Below are positions 26,928 through 34,773 of a stretch of 51,406 nt of DNA, in pieces. Source of the DNA: Planifilum fulgidum (GTDB lineage Bacteria; Bacillota; Bacilli; Thermoactinomycetales; DSM-44946); NCBI RefSeq assembly GCF_900113175.1, contig NZ_FOOK01000023.1:1-51406 (forward strand), read 5' to 3'. Numbering within the stretch: position 1 is the stretch's first letter; every line of letters begins with the position of its first letter. Position numbers and translations under genes: made by a program. Below the pieces are notes generated by a model that was given only the letters and a program-made list of their open reading frames with translations, had not been told where the DNA came from and ran no database searches.

Positions 26928-27176
26928 TTACTTGCCCACCGCCTCTTTCATCAAGCGGGCGACTTCCCCCTCTTCGGCATGGCGACCGAGCTCCTTTTTG
27001 GAAAAGATCCGCTTTCCGTCCACATCCACCTCGAAGACTCCGCCGCTGGAGGGAACCAGGATCATTTCCCCGATCTGCCCGCGAAACTCGTTGAACAACT
27101 CCTCCGCCACACGGGCGGCATAGGGAGCGTAGTTTCAAGCCATGCAGAACTCGATGCGCACCCGGTATTTGTCCAT
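26928..27176 (-). CDS. SelW/Rdx-family probable selenoprotein (in-frame UGA)
   Basis: Read from ATG 27176, the frame gives MDKYRVRIEFCMA, then TGA at 27137-27135, then NYAPYAARVAEELF and onward to a TAA at 26930-26928: 82 residues if TGA is decoded as selenocysteine at position 14. The downstream part (LVPSSGGVFEV, IFSKKELGRHAEEGEV) is the Rdx/SelW/SelT thioredoxin-like fold, whose CxxU/CxxC redox motif lies exactly here (C11-M-A-U14). AAGGGGTG precedes the ATG at good spacing. Just after the TGA is a hairpin fitting a bacterial SECIS. A naive annotation would truncate it to a 60-residue ORF from 27110. The redox partner is unknown; SelW-like proteins bind glutathione or thioredoxin. Confidence 0.85.
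27099..27137 (-). promoter_or_regulatory. Putative bacterial SECIS element
   Basis: Starting at the TGA (27137-27135), 21 bases later a stem CCGCC (27118-27114) / GGCGG (27108-27104) encloses the five-base loop CGTGT; outer bases CTCC (27127-27124) and GGAG (27102-27099) extend it across an asymmetric bulge. A small apical loop with G among its first two bases about 16-37 bases after UGA is the known bSECIS pattern. The hairpin lies inside coding sequence, as bacterial SECIS elements do. Confidence 0.6.
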
Positions 27177-27261
27177 GTCCTGTCACCCCTTGAAAAAGCG
27201 TTATCCTTCTCTTCTCCGCTGTATGCAGGGTTTCCTCCCGGGGAAATCTTATTCCCCCGAG

Positions 27262-29358
27262 TCAATTCGATTTCAACTTGGCAAGGGCCTTCTTGTAGCG
27301 GTCGTTGCCCGGTTCCAGCTTCACCGCCTTCTCCAGCGCCTTGATCGCCTCGGACTTTTTGCCCTGGGCCGTCAGGATCACCGCCAGCTGATAATGGTAA
27401 GAGGCCCGGTCGGAGTCCAGAACGATGGCCCGCTCCACCGCCTGTTTCGCTTTTTCGAGGTCACCGTAGTAGAAACGGCTCATCGCTTCGTAATAGTAAG
27501 CCTGGGAATAGCGATCATTCAGCTTGGTGGCCGCCTGAAAGCTCTCATAGGCCTTTTTGGCCAAGGCCCGCTGCTTTTCTTTCTTCTCTTTGGCGGAGAG
27601 GCTGGAATCCTTCTCCAGAAGCTCCCGCTTTTTCAGATGGGCCAGACCGAGGGTCATCCGGTATTTTTCATTGGAATCATTGAGCTGAACCGCTTTTTCC
27701 GCATGTTCGATCGACCGGTCGATCTCGCCGAGGCGAAACAGAATGACGGCCAAATCATGGTGATACACGGCGTTGTCCGAGTCCCTCTTCACGGCCTCCC
27801 CGATCAATTCGGCCGCGGTCCTCAGATCTTTCCGGGCAATGAAAATTTTGCCCCGGTGATACAAGTAGGTGGGATTGTCCGGTTCCAGCTGCACCGACCG
27901 ATCGCTCGCCGATTCGGCGGTTTTCAGATCTTTGACGTGATAGGCGTACAAAGCCAGCAAATCATGAAGTTCCGCGTCGTCCGGGAATCGCTTGACCCCT
28001 TCTTGGAGGAGGAGGATGGCGCTCTGATAATCCCCCATCATCTGATAAAGTTCCGCCAGATGAACATAATATTCGCGCTTGCCGGGATCGGCGCTGACCG
28101 CCTTCCTCCCCATCAGGGTGGCCTGAGCTATCTGCTTGTTTTTCTTGGCTTCCACGGATTGACGGTACCATTCCGCCGCCTGTTCGGGATCCTCCTCCAC
28201 ATCCGGATCAAAGACCGCCGAGGATTTTGCATCGGCGGGATCTTTATCGGCAAAGAGCCAGTGATAGCCTCCCAGCCCGGCGAGCACCACGATACACGCA
28301 ACCAGCGCCGCCAACAACCCCTTGGATTTCCAGAAGGGCCGGGAATCGCTTGAACCGGAGGGCGGGGGTTCCCCGGAAACGGGATAGGGAGACTTTCTCC
28401 CCTCGGGAACCAGGCCGGTCCCCGCCGCCTTTTCCGCTCCCGGAACGGGGGCCGCTCCTCTCCGGACGCCCCCGGGCCCCGGAATCCGATCCGCCCCGGC
28501 CGGGAAAGGGGTGACGGACGGAGACCGCCTTTCCGCATCCTTTCCGGCGGCAGTCCCGGGCACGGCAGGAGAAGGGAAGTTCCCCTTCGCCGGTTTCGCG
28601 AATGCGGGCCCGTGCTCCTGCGGAACACCCCCCGCTTCGCCGGATGCCTTCAACAAACCGGCCTCCAGCTGGGCGAGGGACGGCCGCGCCGCGGGATCGG
28701 AGGCGAGGGCCTGCCGAATCGCCCCGTCCCACACGGCGGGGATATCCCCCCGATAGCGGCGAAGCGGCGGAATCGCAGCGCCCTCCGGCGGCGATTGACC
28801 GGTCAGCAGCCGGAAGGCCAGGCAAGCGATGCCGAAAACCCAGTGTTTTTCCACATCCGGGATCTCAAGGCCGGGCAGGCCGCCGGACGCTCCCCCGTAC
28901 AAAAAGCGGATGTTCCCCTCCGTCGTCTCCAGGATGTTGAGGGGGTCGACAACCGCATACTCCCCCTTTGGGGCCAGGCGACGGGCGTGACTGAACACCG
29001 CCGACAGCAGCCTTCGAACTTCCCCGATCGGAAGGGAGCCGGACTGAACCAGGCGATGGGCCAGCAGATTTCCCGACAAGGGGCGAAACACCCAATACAG
29101 CACACCCTCATCGACGAACGCTTCCTCCACCGGGAAAAAGGCTGCGTCATCCCTGGAAAGCATGCGGGCATCCTTTTCCGGCTTCCCGACCGCCAAAATG
29201 AAGCGCGTCGGCTGGAGCTCCCCCCGATCCGCCCCCCAGTCTCCGCTCTCCACCGCCGAATAGTACAAAACCCCTTGAACAAAAGGGAAGGCATCCAGTA
29301 CCCGATATGTATAGCCGATCCAATCCCCCGACTGCTTCATCTTCATAGGATCGCTCAA
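27262..29358 (-). CDS. Pseudokinase-like protein with transmembrane helix and TPR tail
   Basis: A 698-residue protein. Residues 1-250 resemble a Ser/Thr kinase fold without catalysis: where HRDxKPxN is expected there is VVDPLNIL (about 135-142), and DFG is replaced by YGG; no glycine-rich loop or clear ATP Lys is seen, though the late DPAARPSL segment is kinase-like. A Pro/Gly-rich linker (about 255-340) leads to one membrane helix (about 344-366), then seven or so TPR repeats (about 395-690, with pairs such as YQSAILLLQEGVKRFP). It is probably a membrane scaffold. The start is TTG or the ATG four codons later. The upstream gene is a paralogue of its kinase-like part. Confidence 0.75.
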   Translation of the reverse strand: MSDPMKMKQSGDWIGYTYRVLDAFPFVQGVLYYSAVESGDWGADRGELQPTRFILAVGKPEKDARMLSRDDAAFFPVEEAFVDEGVLYWVFRPLSGNLLAHRLVQSGSLPIGEVRRLLSAVFSHARRLAPKGEYAVVDPLNILETTEGNIRFLYGGASGGLPGLEIPDVEKHWVFGIACLAFRLLTGQSPPEGAAIPPLRRYRGDIPAVWDGAIRQALASDPAARPSLAQLEAGLLKASGEAGGVPQEHGPAFAKPAKGNFPSPAVPGTAAGKDAERRSPSVTPFPAGADRIPGPGGVRRGAAPVPGAEKAAGTGLVPEGRKSPYPVSGEPPPSGSSDSRPFWKSKGLLAALVACIVVLAGLGGYHWLFADKDPADAKSSAVFDPDVEEDPEQAAEWYRQSVEAKKNKQIAQATLMGRKAVSADPGKREYYVHLAELYQMMGDYQSAILLLQEGVKRFPDDAELHDLLALYAYHVKDLKTAESASDRSVQLEPDNPTYLYHRGKIFIARKDLRTAAELIGEAVKRDSDNAVYHHDLAVILFRLGEIDRSIEHAEKAVQLNDSNEKYRMTLGLAHLKKRELLEKDSSLSAKEKKEKQRALAKKAYESFQAATKLNDRYSQAYYYEAMSRFYYGDLEKAKQAVERAIVLDSDRASYHYQLAVILTAQGKKSEAIKALEKAVKLEPGNDRYKKALAKLKSN

Positions 29359-29455
29359 CGGCGGAAATCCCCTGAAGGGGAAGGGCCGTCCATCCTCCTT
29401 TCGCCGATGTTGTCAGGCAAACCCAAGCCGCGAATCAAAAACCCGGCGCGCGCAA

Positions 29456-30211
29456 TCAATATTGGACCGACAACGCCGCCGCCGTCCTTTGGAAAATTTC
29501 AGACATCCTCGCCAAAGGGGGCCGCGCGGCCGGGTCGAGGGAACAAGCGCGCATCACCCACTTCTCCAACACCGGGGACACGTCGGATCGGAACGAGCGG
29601 ATGGGCGCCGGATTCGGGGCTTGGGATGTAAGCCGCCTTCCGGTGAGGAGGGCATAGCTCAGGGCTCCGAGGGCGAAGGTGTCGGCGGAACGGCACCGGG
29701 CGAGGCTTTCCTCCGCTTCCCCGCCTCCGGCCGGGTGCGGCAGGAGCGCCAGGGGACCACCGTAGATGAAGCGGATGGCCTTTCCGGAGGTGATCAGGAT
29801 GTTTTGCGGATGGACCACGGCAAACTGGCCTTGCTCATACAGGCGAAGCAAATGGAGCGACACCCCGTGGAGAATCCACAGCGCCTCGTCGAGGGGAAGG
29901 GGCCCGTCCTTTTCAAGGCTGTGCGCAAGCAAAGTTCCTTCCAACCGGTAAAAGACCTGGTACAGGACGCCTCCCTCGACAAACGCCTCCTGGAGGGGAA
30001 AAAGGATATCTTCGTGACGATTCCTTTTGAGCTCATCCGCATCGACACGGGACAAGCCGCCGATGGCGTGAACGAAGCGGGTGCGGGAAAAATCGCCCCC
30101 CTCTTCCTCCGCATAATAGAGCACTCCCTCCACAAAGGGGAATGCCTCCATCACCCGGTACTTCCCTCCGATTTTTTCGCCGGTTTCCTTGATGACCATC
30201 TCCTCATTCAC
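29456..30211 (-). CDS. Stand-alone pseudokinase-like protein
   Basis: A 251-residue paralogue of the N-terminal half of the next gene. Shared landmarks: KYRVMEAFPFVEGVLYYAEE versus YRVLDAFPFVQGVLYYSA, VVHPQNIL in place of HRDxKPxN, FIYGG in place of DFG, and a late SLDPAARPPLA. It therefore also lacks the catalytic Asp residues. No membrane helix or TPR is present, so it is likely cytosolic. The GTG at 30211 with GGGGGA upstream is preferred; an in-frame ATG at 30232 is possible. The two genes are 97 bases apart and probably co-transcribed. Function unknown. Confidence 0.7.
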   Translation of the reverse strand: MNEEMVIKETGEKIGGKYRVMEAFPFVEGVLYYAEEEGGDFSRTRFVHAIGGLSRVDADELKRNRHEDILFPLQEAFVEGGVLYQVFYRLEGTLLAHSLEKDGPLPLDEALWILHGVSLHLLRLYEQGQFAVVHPQNILITSGKAIRFIYGGPLALLPHPAGGGEAEESLARCRSADTFALGALSYALLTGRRLTSQAPNPAPIRSFRSDVSPVLEKWVMRACSLDPAARPPLARMSEIFQRTAAALSVQY

Positions 30212-30473
30212 CCCGCAAAATCCCCCGGGCATCGCCTTCCGATGCTTTTTATATCCACCGTTATTTTTTTGCGACGGAAACCTCCTTCGTCTCCTCCCAT
30301 TCTACCACGAAAGGCATTCTTCGACATCCCCCTTGACCCGCTTCCCGCAAGGAAAAGAAGCTTTTGGCGGCGAATCTTTCCGTGAGGCGGATTCGCAAGC
30401 GTTGAACCCGAACAACCCGCTTTTCCGACGCCGCCCCCGCCCGCAATCCCACGCCTTCGAAGGAGGACTGAAT

Positions 30474-31778
30474 GTGAACAAACGTGCCGTCCGCGGCTGG
30501 ATCATGTACGACTGGGCCAACTCCGCCTTCGCCACGACCATCATGGCCGCGGTGATGCCCATCTATTACGCTGACGTGGCCGGAAAAAACCTGGCTCCCG
30601 CCACGGCGACCGCGTACTGGGGCTACACCCAGTCCATCGCCCTCGCCTTTGTGTTTCTGCTCTCTCCCGTCCTGGGGGCCATCGCCGATGCCACCCGATC
30701 CAAGCGGAATTTTCTTCTCTTTTTCACGCTGATGGGCGTTGGCTCCACGGTGGCGATGGCCTGGATCGACGAGGGGGAATGGCTGTTTGCCTCCGTCCTG
30801 GTCATTCTGGGAACCCTGGCCTTTTCCGGGGGAAACGTGTTCTACGACGCCTTCCTGCCCGAACTGGTTCCGGAAGAGAAGCAGGACATGGTTTCCTCCA
30901 AGGGCTTCGCCTTCGGCTACATCGGCGGCGGTCTGCTTTTGGCCGTCAATCTGGCGATGATCCAGTTTCCCGAAGCCTTTCTGCTGTCCGACACCCTCGC
31001 CGCCACCCGGCTGGCCTTCGTCAGCGTGGGCCTGTGGTGGTTTCTCTTTTCCCTGCCCCTGTTCCGCCATGTCCGCGACCGGGACCTTGGCATCCGCCCG
31101 GACCGGATGGCGCCGGGGATCGTGGCCGAAGGATTCCGGACCGTCGGCCGGACGCTGCGGCGAATCCGGCGTTATCCGGAACTTTTGAAGTTCCTGATCG
31201 CCTTCTGGTTTTTCAGCGACGGCATCAACACGATCATCAAAATGGCCACCATCTACGGCCGGGAAATCGGCATCGGTCAGACGGATCTGATCGCCGCCCT
31301 GCTGATCACCCAGTTCGTGGGCATTCCCTGCACCCTGCTGTTCGGAAAGGTGGCGGAGCGCGTCGGCGCGATGCGCACGCTGATCACCACGCTGGTGATT
31401 TATTTGATCATTGTCACTCTCGGTTATTTCATGAAGACCGCCCTTCATTTCTACCTGTTGGCCATCCTGGTCGGCTTCGTCCAAGGGGGCAGCCAGGCCC
31501 TGGCCCGCTCCATCTTCAGCCGGCTCGTCCCGTCCGGAAAAAATGCGGAGTTTTTCGGCTTTTACGGCCTTACAGGCAAATTCGCCTCCATCTTCGGCCC
31601 CTTCCTTTTCGGCCTCGTCGGACAGCTGACCGGCACCAGCCGGGCGGGCATCGTCTCCCTGGCCCTCTTCTTTCTGGCGGGCATTGTCATCCTGTTGTTC
31701 ATCGACCTGGAGAAGGGGAAAGCCGAGGCGGAAGCGGAATCGGCGGAATCCGCGGCTCCTTCCCCGGCGGCGAGGTGA
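30474..31778 (+). CDS. MFS transporter, UMF1 (Atg22-like) family
   Basis: A 434-residue major-facilitator protein with about twelve membrane helices. The N-terminal signature WIMYDWANSAFATTIMAAVMPIYY is typical of the UMF1 family, related to the vacuolar amino-acid effluxer Atg22. LGAIADATRSKRN is the cytoplasmic loop motif between helices 2 and 3. The substrate is unknown. The GTG at 30474 has AAGGAGG seven bases upstream. The C-terminus is Glu/Ala-rich. It stands alone between divergent and convergent neighbours. Confidence 0.88.
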   Translation: MNKRAVRGWIMYDWANSAFATTIMAAVMPIYYADVAGKNLAPATATAYWGYTQSIALAFVFLLSPVLGAIADATRSKRNFLLFFTLMGVGSTVAMAWIDEGEWLFASVLVILGTLAFSGGNVFYDAFLPELVPEEKQDMVSSKGFAFGYIGGGLLLAVNLAMIQFPEAFLLSDTLAATRLAFVSVGLWWFLFSLPLFRHVRDRDLGIRPDRMAPGIVAEGFRTVGRTLRRIRRYPELLKFLIAFWFFSDGINTIIKMATIYGREIGIGQTDLIAALLITQFVGIPCTLLFGKVAERVGAMRTLITTLVIYLIIVTLGYFMKTALHFYLLAILVGFVQGGSQALARSIFSRLVPSGKNAEFFGFYGLTGKFASIFGPFLFGLVGQLTGTSRAGIVSLALFFLAGIVILLFIDLEKGKAEAEAESAESAAPSPAAR

Positions 31779-31802
31779 TTTCCTCCCCGTTTCCCGGGCA
31801 AA

Positions 31803-32792
31803 TCACTCCGCCACCCGGATGTAGACGCCCCGGAGGCTCCGCCTCCGGGCATATTCGATTTTCTCCCGCACCCGTTCCGACACCGCCGAGGCCCGCACCG
31901 CCGTGCCGGGCGAACGGCCGCTCTTGTCGGATCGGTAAATCAAAGGGTCGACCATCCGGGGTTTGCTGCGGAAATGAAAATCGGCAGCCTGTTCGCTTTC
32001 CTCCACCCGGACCCCTTCATGGAGGCGATCCAAAAGGGCCCTTACTTTCGCATCGCCGCCGGAACGCATCTTTTGGATCATCTGTTCGTCGTCCAGGAAC
32101 CAATCGTCGAAACACAGCGCTCCGATATTCAGACTGCGCCGGATCGCCTCGGCCAGCGTCAGTTGGGCATACGCGTTGAGGGGATCGAGAAAAAAATCGA
32201 TCACTTCCTCCACATACCGGTCCACAAACCACTCCGCCATCTCCGCCGAAGAAACGCCGATCCCTTCCGGTCCGACCGACAGGTCATCCAGGAAGCGTTT
32301 CACCTCGGAAAGGGAAAGACCGCCGTACCGTACCCGATCCCGCAAGGTGTAGTCGATCCGGTCGGCCGACAGGTCGGGAAGGGGTTTCTCCAGCAGAGGC
32401 CATTTTCCGGAAAAAATCGATTCCGGATGGAAGCCGTGCTTTTGCAGGATGGCGGAGATCTCCGACTCCCGCAAAATTCGGCGATGCCACCGTTCATGCA
32501 GATTTTCCTCCCCCTCGCCGTACACGTAATCCACCACGTGGGAGAAGGCCGTATGGCCCACATCGTGCACAAGCCCCGCAATCTGCTCCTCCAGACTGCC
32601 GCCCAACCGACGGATGAGCAACATCACACCCACCGAATGCTCGTACCTCGTCCCATTCCACTCCGGCCTGACCAGATAGCCGGCACCTCCCTGATGAATC
32701 CGCTTCAAGCGCTGAAGGGGAGCCGACCGGATCAGATCGGCCAGCACCCCTTCCACTTCAAAGCAACCATAAAGGCAATCGGTGATTTGCAT
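31803..32792 (-). CDS. HD-domain phosphohydrolase (dNTPase/SAMHD1-like)
   Basis: A 329-residue metal-dependent phosphohydrolase. The HD ligands are visible: His in TRYEHSVGVMLL, His-Asp in GLVHDVGHTAFSHVVD, and Asp in LSADRIDYTLRD. This arrangement is that of YdhJ/YwfO-like proteins and the SAMHD1/dGTPase group, so a nucleotide is the likely substrate. The ATG at 32792 follows AAAGGGAGAA; the longer frame from 32840 lacks a ribosome site. The gene upstream (32842) may be co-transcribed. Confidence 0.88.
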   Translation of the reverse strand: MQITDCLYGCFEVEGVLADLIRSAPLQRLKRIHQGGAGYLVRPEWNGTRYEHSVGVMLLIRRLGGSLEEQIAGLVHDVGHTAFSHVVDYVYGEGEENLHERWHRRILRESEISAILQKHGFHPESIFSGKWPLLEKPLPDLSADRIDYTLRDRVRYGGLSLSEVKRFLDDLSVGPEGIGVSSAEMAEWFVDRYVEEVIDFFLDPLNAYAQLTLAEAIRRSLNIGALCFDDWFLDDEQMIQKMRSGGDAKVRALLDRLHEGVRVEESEQAADFHFRSKPRMVDPLIYRSDKSGRSPGTAVRASAVSERVREKIEYARRRSLRGVYIRVAE

Positions 32793-32841
32793 GATCTTCT
32801 CCCTTTCGAAATCCCTTTGTTTCTCCGTCAAGGGTTTCATC

Positions 32842-33282
32842 TCAGCGGGAAAAAAGCCCGATCACATATTCCGCTTCATCGGAGGAATAGGATTGTCTGA
32901 TGCTTGTGAGGTCTTCTTCTGTCAGGGGGACCACCTGCAGGTTCATCCCGTTTTCCTCAACGAGGCGCTCCACCGTCTTGATCTCATCGATATCGTAAAA
33001 CCTGAATTCGCATTCGTTCCCGGATAAAGAAAAGGAGTAGAACAGTCCGAAACGATCCCGGATTCGACCTGGAAGCAGTTTTACATGATCGATTTCCTCC
33101 CAGGAATAAAGCTTGCTTCCTTTATGATCGTAGTAGATGCCCTCATCGGTCAATTCACAGTAAGGAGACGGATTGGTGGTTTCAATGGCCAGTAAAATCA
33201 AAGTGAGGATAAACACGGGAAGCCCCGCCCCCCAAAACACGAAAAGAAGTTGGGATGGCGATCCAACCATTGTCCCAACCAA
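32842..33282 (-). CDS. Small membrane protein of unknown function
   Basis: About 142-146 residues. A hydrophobic N-terminal segment (FVFWGAGLPVFILTLILLAIE, about 14-33) anchors a soluble domain of alternating strands (ELTDEGIYYDHKGSKLYSWEEIDHVKL), similar in style to bacterial PH-like domains of the YcxB/YdbT group, but I cannot assign it. The start is unclear: TTG 33282 and ATG 33270 are in frame and no good ribosome site precedes either. It directly precedes the HD-domain gene. Confidence 0.6.
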   Translation of the reverse strand: MVGTMVGSPSQLLFVFWGAGLPVFILTLILLAIETTNPSPYCELTDEGIYYDHKGSKLYSWEEIDHVKLLPGRIRDRFGLFYSFSLSGNECEFRFYDIDEIKTVERLVEENGMNLQVVPLTEEDLTSIRQSYSSDEAEYVIGLFSR

Positions 33283-33400
33283 TCATTCAGCCGATCGACC
33301 ATGAATACTCCCTCCTCCCATCCATAACATATCATCCCACCTGAAAAGGAAGGGTCTTTTCCCGTACCTTCGCTGTCCTCGCCCCGCGCCCTGTTTCAGC

Positions 33401-33443
33401 AAAAAAACCGCGTGGCTTGGGAGGAGACATCCCCCCCACGCGG
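33401..33443 (-). terminator. Terminator of OmpA-like lipoprotein gene 1
   Basis: CCGCGTGG (33408-33415) pairs with CCACGCGG (33436-33443); TTTTTTT follows on the minus strand. An almost identical stem ends the second OmpA-like gene at 38888-38926. Confidence 0.8.
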
Positions 33444-33487
33444 CTTGTCCGCACCACGGGGCGGAAGCGATTCCGCCCCGCCACCCC

Positions 33488-34162
33488 CTATTTCGGCTCA
33501 ACCACAAACTCCACCCGCCGGTTCTTCTGCCGGTTGGACTCCGTGTCGTTGGGAACCAGCGGCTCCCTTTCCCCGTAGCCCTTCGCCGTCAGCATCGACG
33601 CCGGCACGCCGAACCGGTCGACCAGCGCCTTTCTCACCGCCTCCGCCCGGCGCTGGGACAATTTCATGTTGTAGGCGTCGCTTCCCTTGCTGTCCGTATG
33701 ACCCTTGATGAGAACCTTGAACTCTTTCCCCCCGTCCTCCTTCAGCGACTCCGCGATCTTCTCCAGCACCGGATATGCCTCCGACCGCAGTTTGCTGGAA
33801 TCAAAATCAAAAAGGATCTTTTCCGGAATCCGGATCAGGGCCCGATCCTCATCCTGCTTGATCTCCACCCCACCGGGCAAATCGATGGGTTGCGGTACAG
33901 GCATCGGTTTTGGAGTGGGCATCGGTTTCGGTGTCGGCATCGGCTTCGGCGTCGGCATCGGCTTCGGCGTCGGCATCGGCTTCGGCGTCGGCATCGGTTT
34001 CGGAGCCTCCGCCTTCTTTGGCGTCTCCATGGGCTCCACCCCGGCTACTTCCTTTTTTTCACCCTTTCCCTCAGGCTCTTCTCCCTCCGACGAGCAACCG
34101 GCTGTCAAAAAAGCGGCCAGCAGCACGCCGATCACCAGTCCTTTGGCAAATCGCTTGCCCAT
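33488..34162 (-). CDS. OmpA-like peptidoglycan-binding lipoprotein 1
   Basis: A 224-residue lipoprotein. The signal peptide ends in the lipobox LTAGC (Cys23). A charged stretch follows, then about six copies of PTPKPM (54-90), a rigid linker. Residues about 110-224 are an OmpA C-terminal domain: ILFDFDSSKLRSEAYPVL, IKGHTDSKGSDAYN, LSQRRAEAVRKAL and NRRVEFVV, including the Asp and Arg that hold diaminopimelate. It should tether the membrane to peptidoglycan. OmpA domains are commonest in diderms and rarer in monoderm Bacillota. A second paralogue lies at 38940. Confidence 0.9.
   Translation of the reverse strand: MGKRFAKGLVIGVLLAAFLTAGCSSEGEEPEGKGEKKEVAGVEPMETPKKAEAPKPMPTPKPMPTPKPMPTPKPMPTPKPMPTPKPMPVPQPIDLPGGVEIKQDEDRALIRIPEKILFDFDSSKLRSEAYPVLEKIAESLKEDGGKEFKVLIKGHTDSKGSDAYNMKLSQRRAEAVRKALVDRFGVPASMLTAKGYGEREPLVPNDTESNRQKNRRVEFVVEPK
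33899..34003 (-). repeat. In-frame 18-base repeats encoding PTPKPM
   Basis: About six tandem 18-base units, each a variant of GGCATCGGTTTCGGTGTC on the plus strand. They are coding, multiples of three, and could change copy number by slippage without breaking the frame. Confidence 0.9.
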
Positions 34163-34668
34163 GTTTCTCCCTCACCCTTTCTCCGTATGTCCTGGGAAAC
34201 CCCGCCCACAGAGCCGACCGGGTTCACCGGCCGCCTTTATCCTTGTCGTCAGCCCCCTTCTCCCGGGTTCATTCACCCCTCGCAAAAAAGAGCGGAAATC
34301 AAAAAAGCCTTCGTCTGAGCAGCTGGTGCAATTGCAACCTGGACATCCCGACGATGGCAGTGCATGAAAGGAATGGGATGACACAAAATATTTTCAATAA
34401 ACCCCAAAGGATTTCCTTCCCGTTCAAATGAATTTCCCAATATTATCCAATACTCGCCGTTGTTCCAAATCCCTTGTGCAAAGACTAAACGGATCCGATT
34501 TACATGTTCAGGAAAATTGCAATGAGAAACCGGTCCATTTTATTAATCAATAGGGCGTCAGATATGGAATTTCCACGCCAGGGCAACCGGTTTCAAAACA
34601 GGATTCGCCGGCTGGTGAAAGCCCTTCAACCCGCACCGCCCCGGGCTTTTTTCGCTCCACAAAATCGG
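34163..34668. other. Intergenic region between OmpA-like gene 1 and siderophore operon
   Basis: No convincing gene. On the minus strand TTGGAA (34468-34463), 17 bases, TAATAT (34445-34440) may be the promoter of OmpA-like gene 1, which would then have a leader of about 275 bases. A 15-codon frame (MSRLQLHQLL) lies in that leader near 34350. The significance of both is uncertain. Confidence 0.35.
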
Positions 34669-34697
34669 TTGACAGGACCCCGGCGACCTGATATAGT
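34669..34697 (+). promoter_or_regulatory. Promoter of the siderophore uptake operon
   Basis: TTGACA (34669-34674), a 17-base spacer and TATAGT (34692-34697), followed at once by a Fur box. Confidence 0.8.
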
Positions 34698-34708
34698 GAT
34701 CTCGAAAT

Positions 34709-34723
34709 TGAGAATCATTATCA
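34709..34723 (+). promoter_or_regulatory. Fur box
   Basis: TGAGAATCATTATCA matches the 7-1-7 Fur consensus TGATAATNATTATCA at all but one position. It covers the expected transcription start region of the ABC operon, so iron-bound Fur would repress it. Confidence 0.88.
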
Positions 34724-34773
34724 CATGTCTTCCGACAAATATCCCGGGTGCCACGCGAAGGGTGGGGGCATAG

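Noticed and set aside
26928-27110. Annotating only a 60-residue ORF starting at 27110
   Set aside because: The frame upstream of the TGA has the correct family N-terminus, CxxU motif and a ribosome site, so the longer selenoprotein reading explains more.
27262-30211. EssB and a type VII secretion locus
   Set aside because: Only the pseudokinase-plus-helix layout is reminiscent. The C-terminal TPR array and absence of EssC, WXG100 or EsaA genes argue against it.
33899-34003. Short direct repeats that could suggest CRISPR
   Set aside because: The units are 18 bases, contiguous without spacers, in frame and encode PTPKPM within a lipoprotein.
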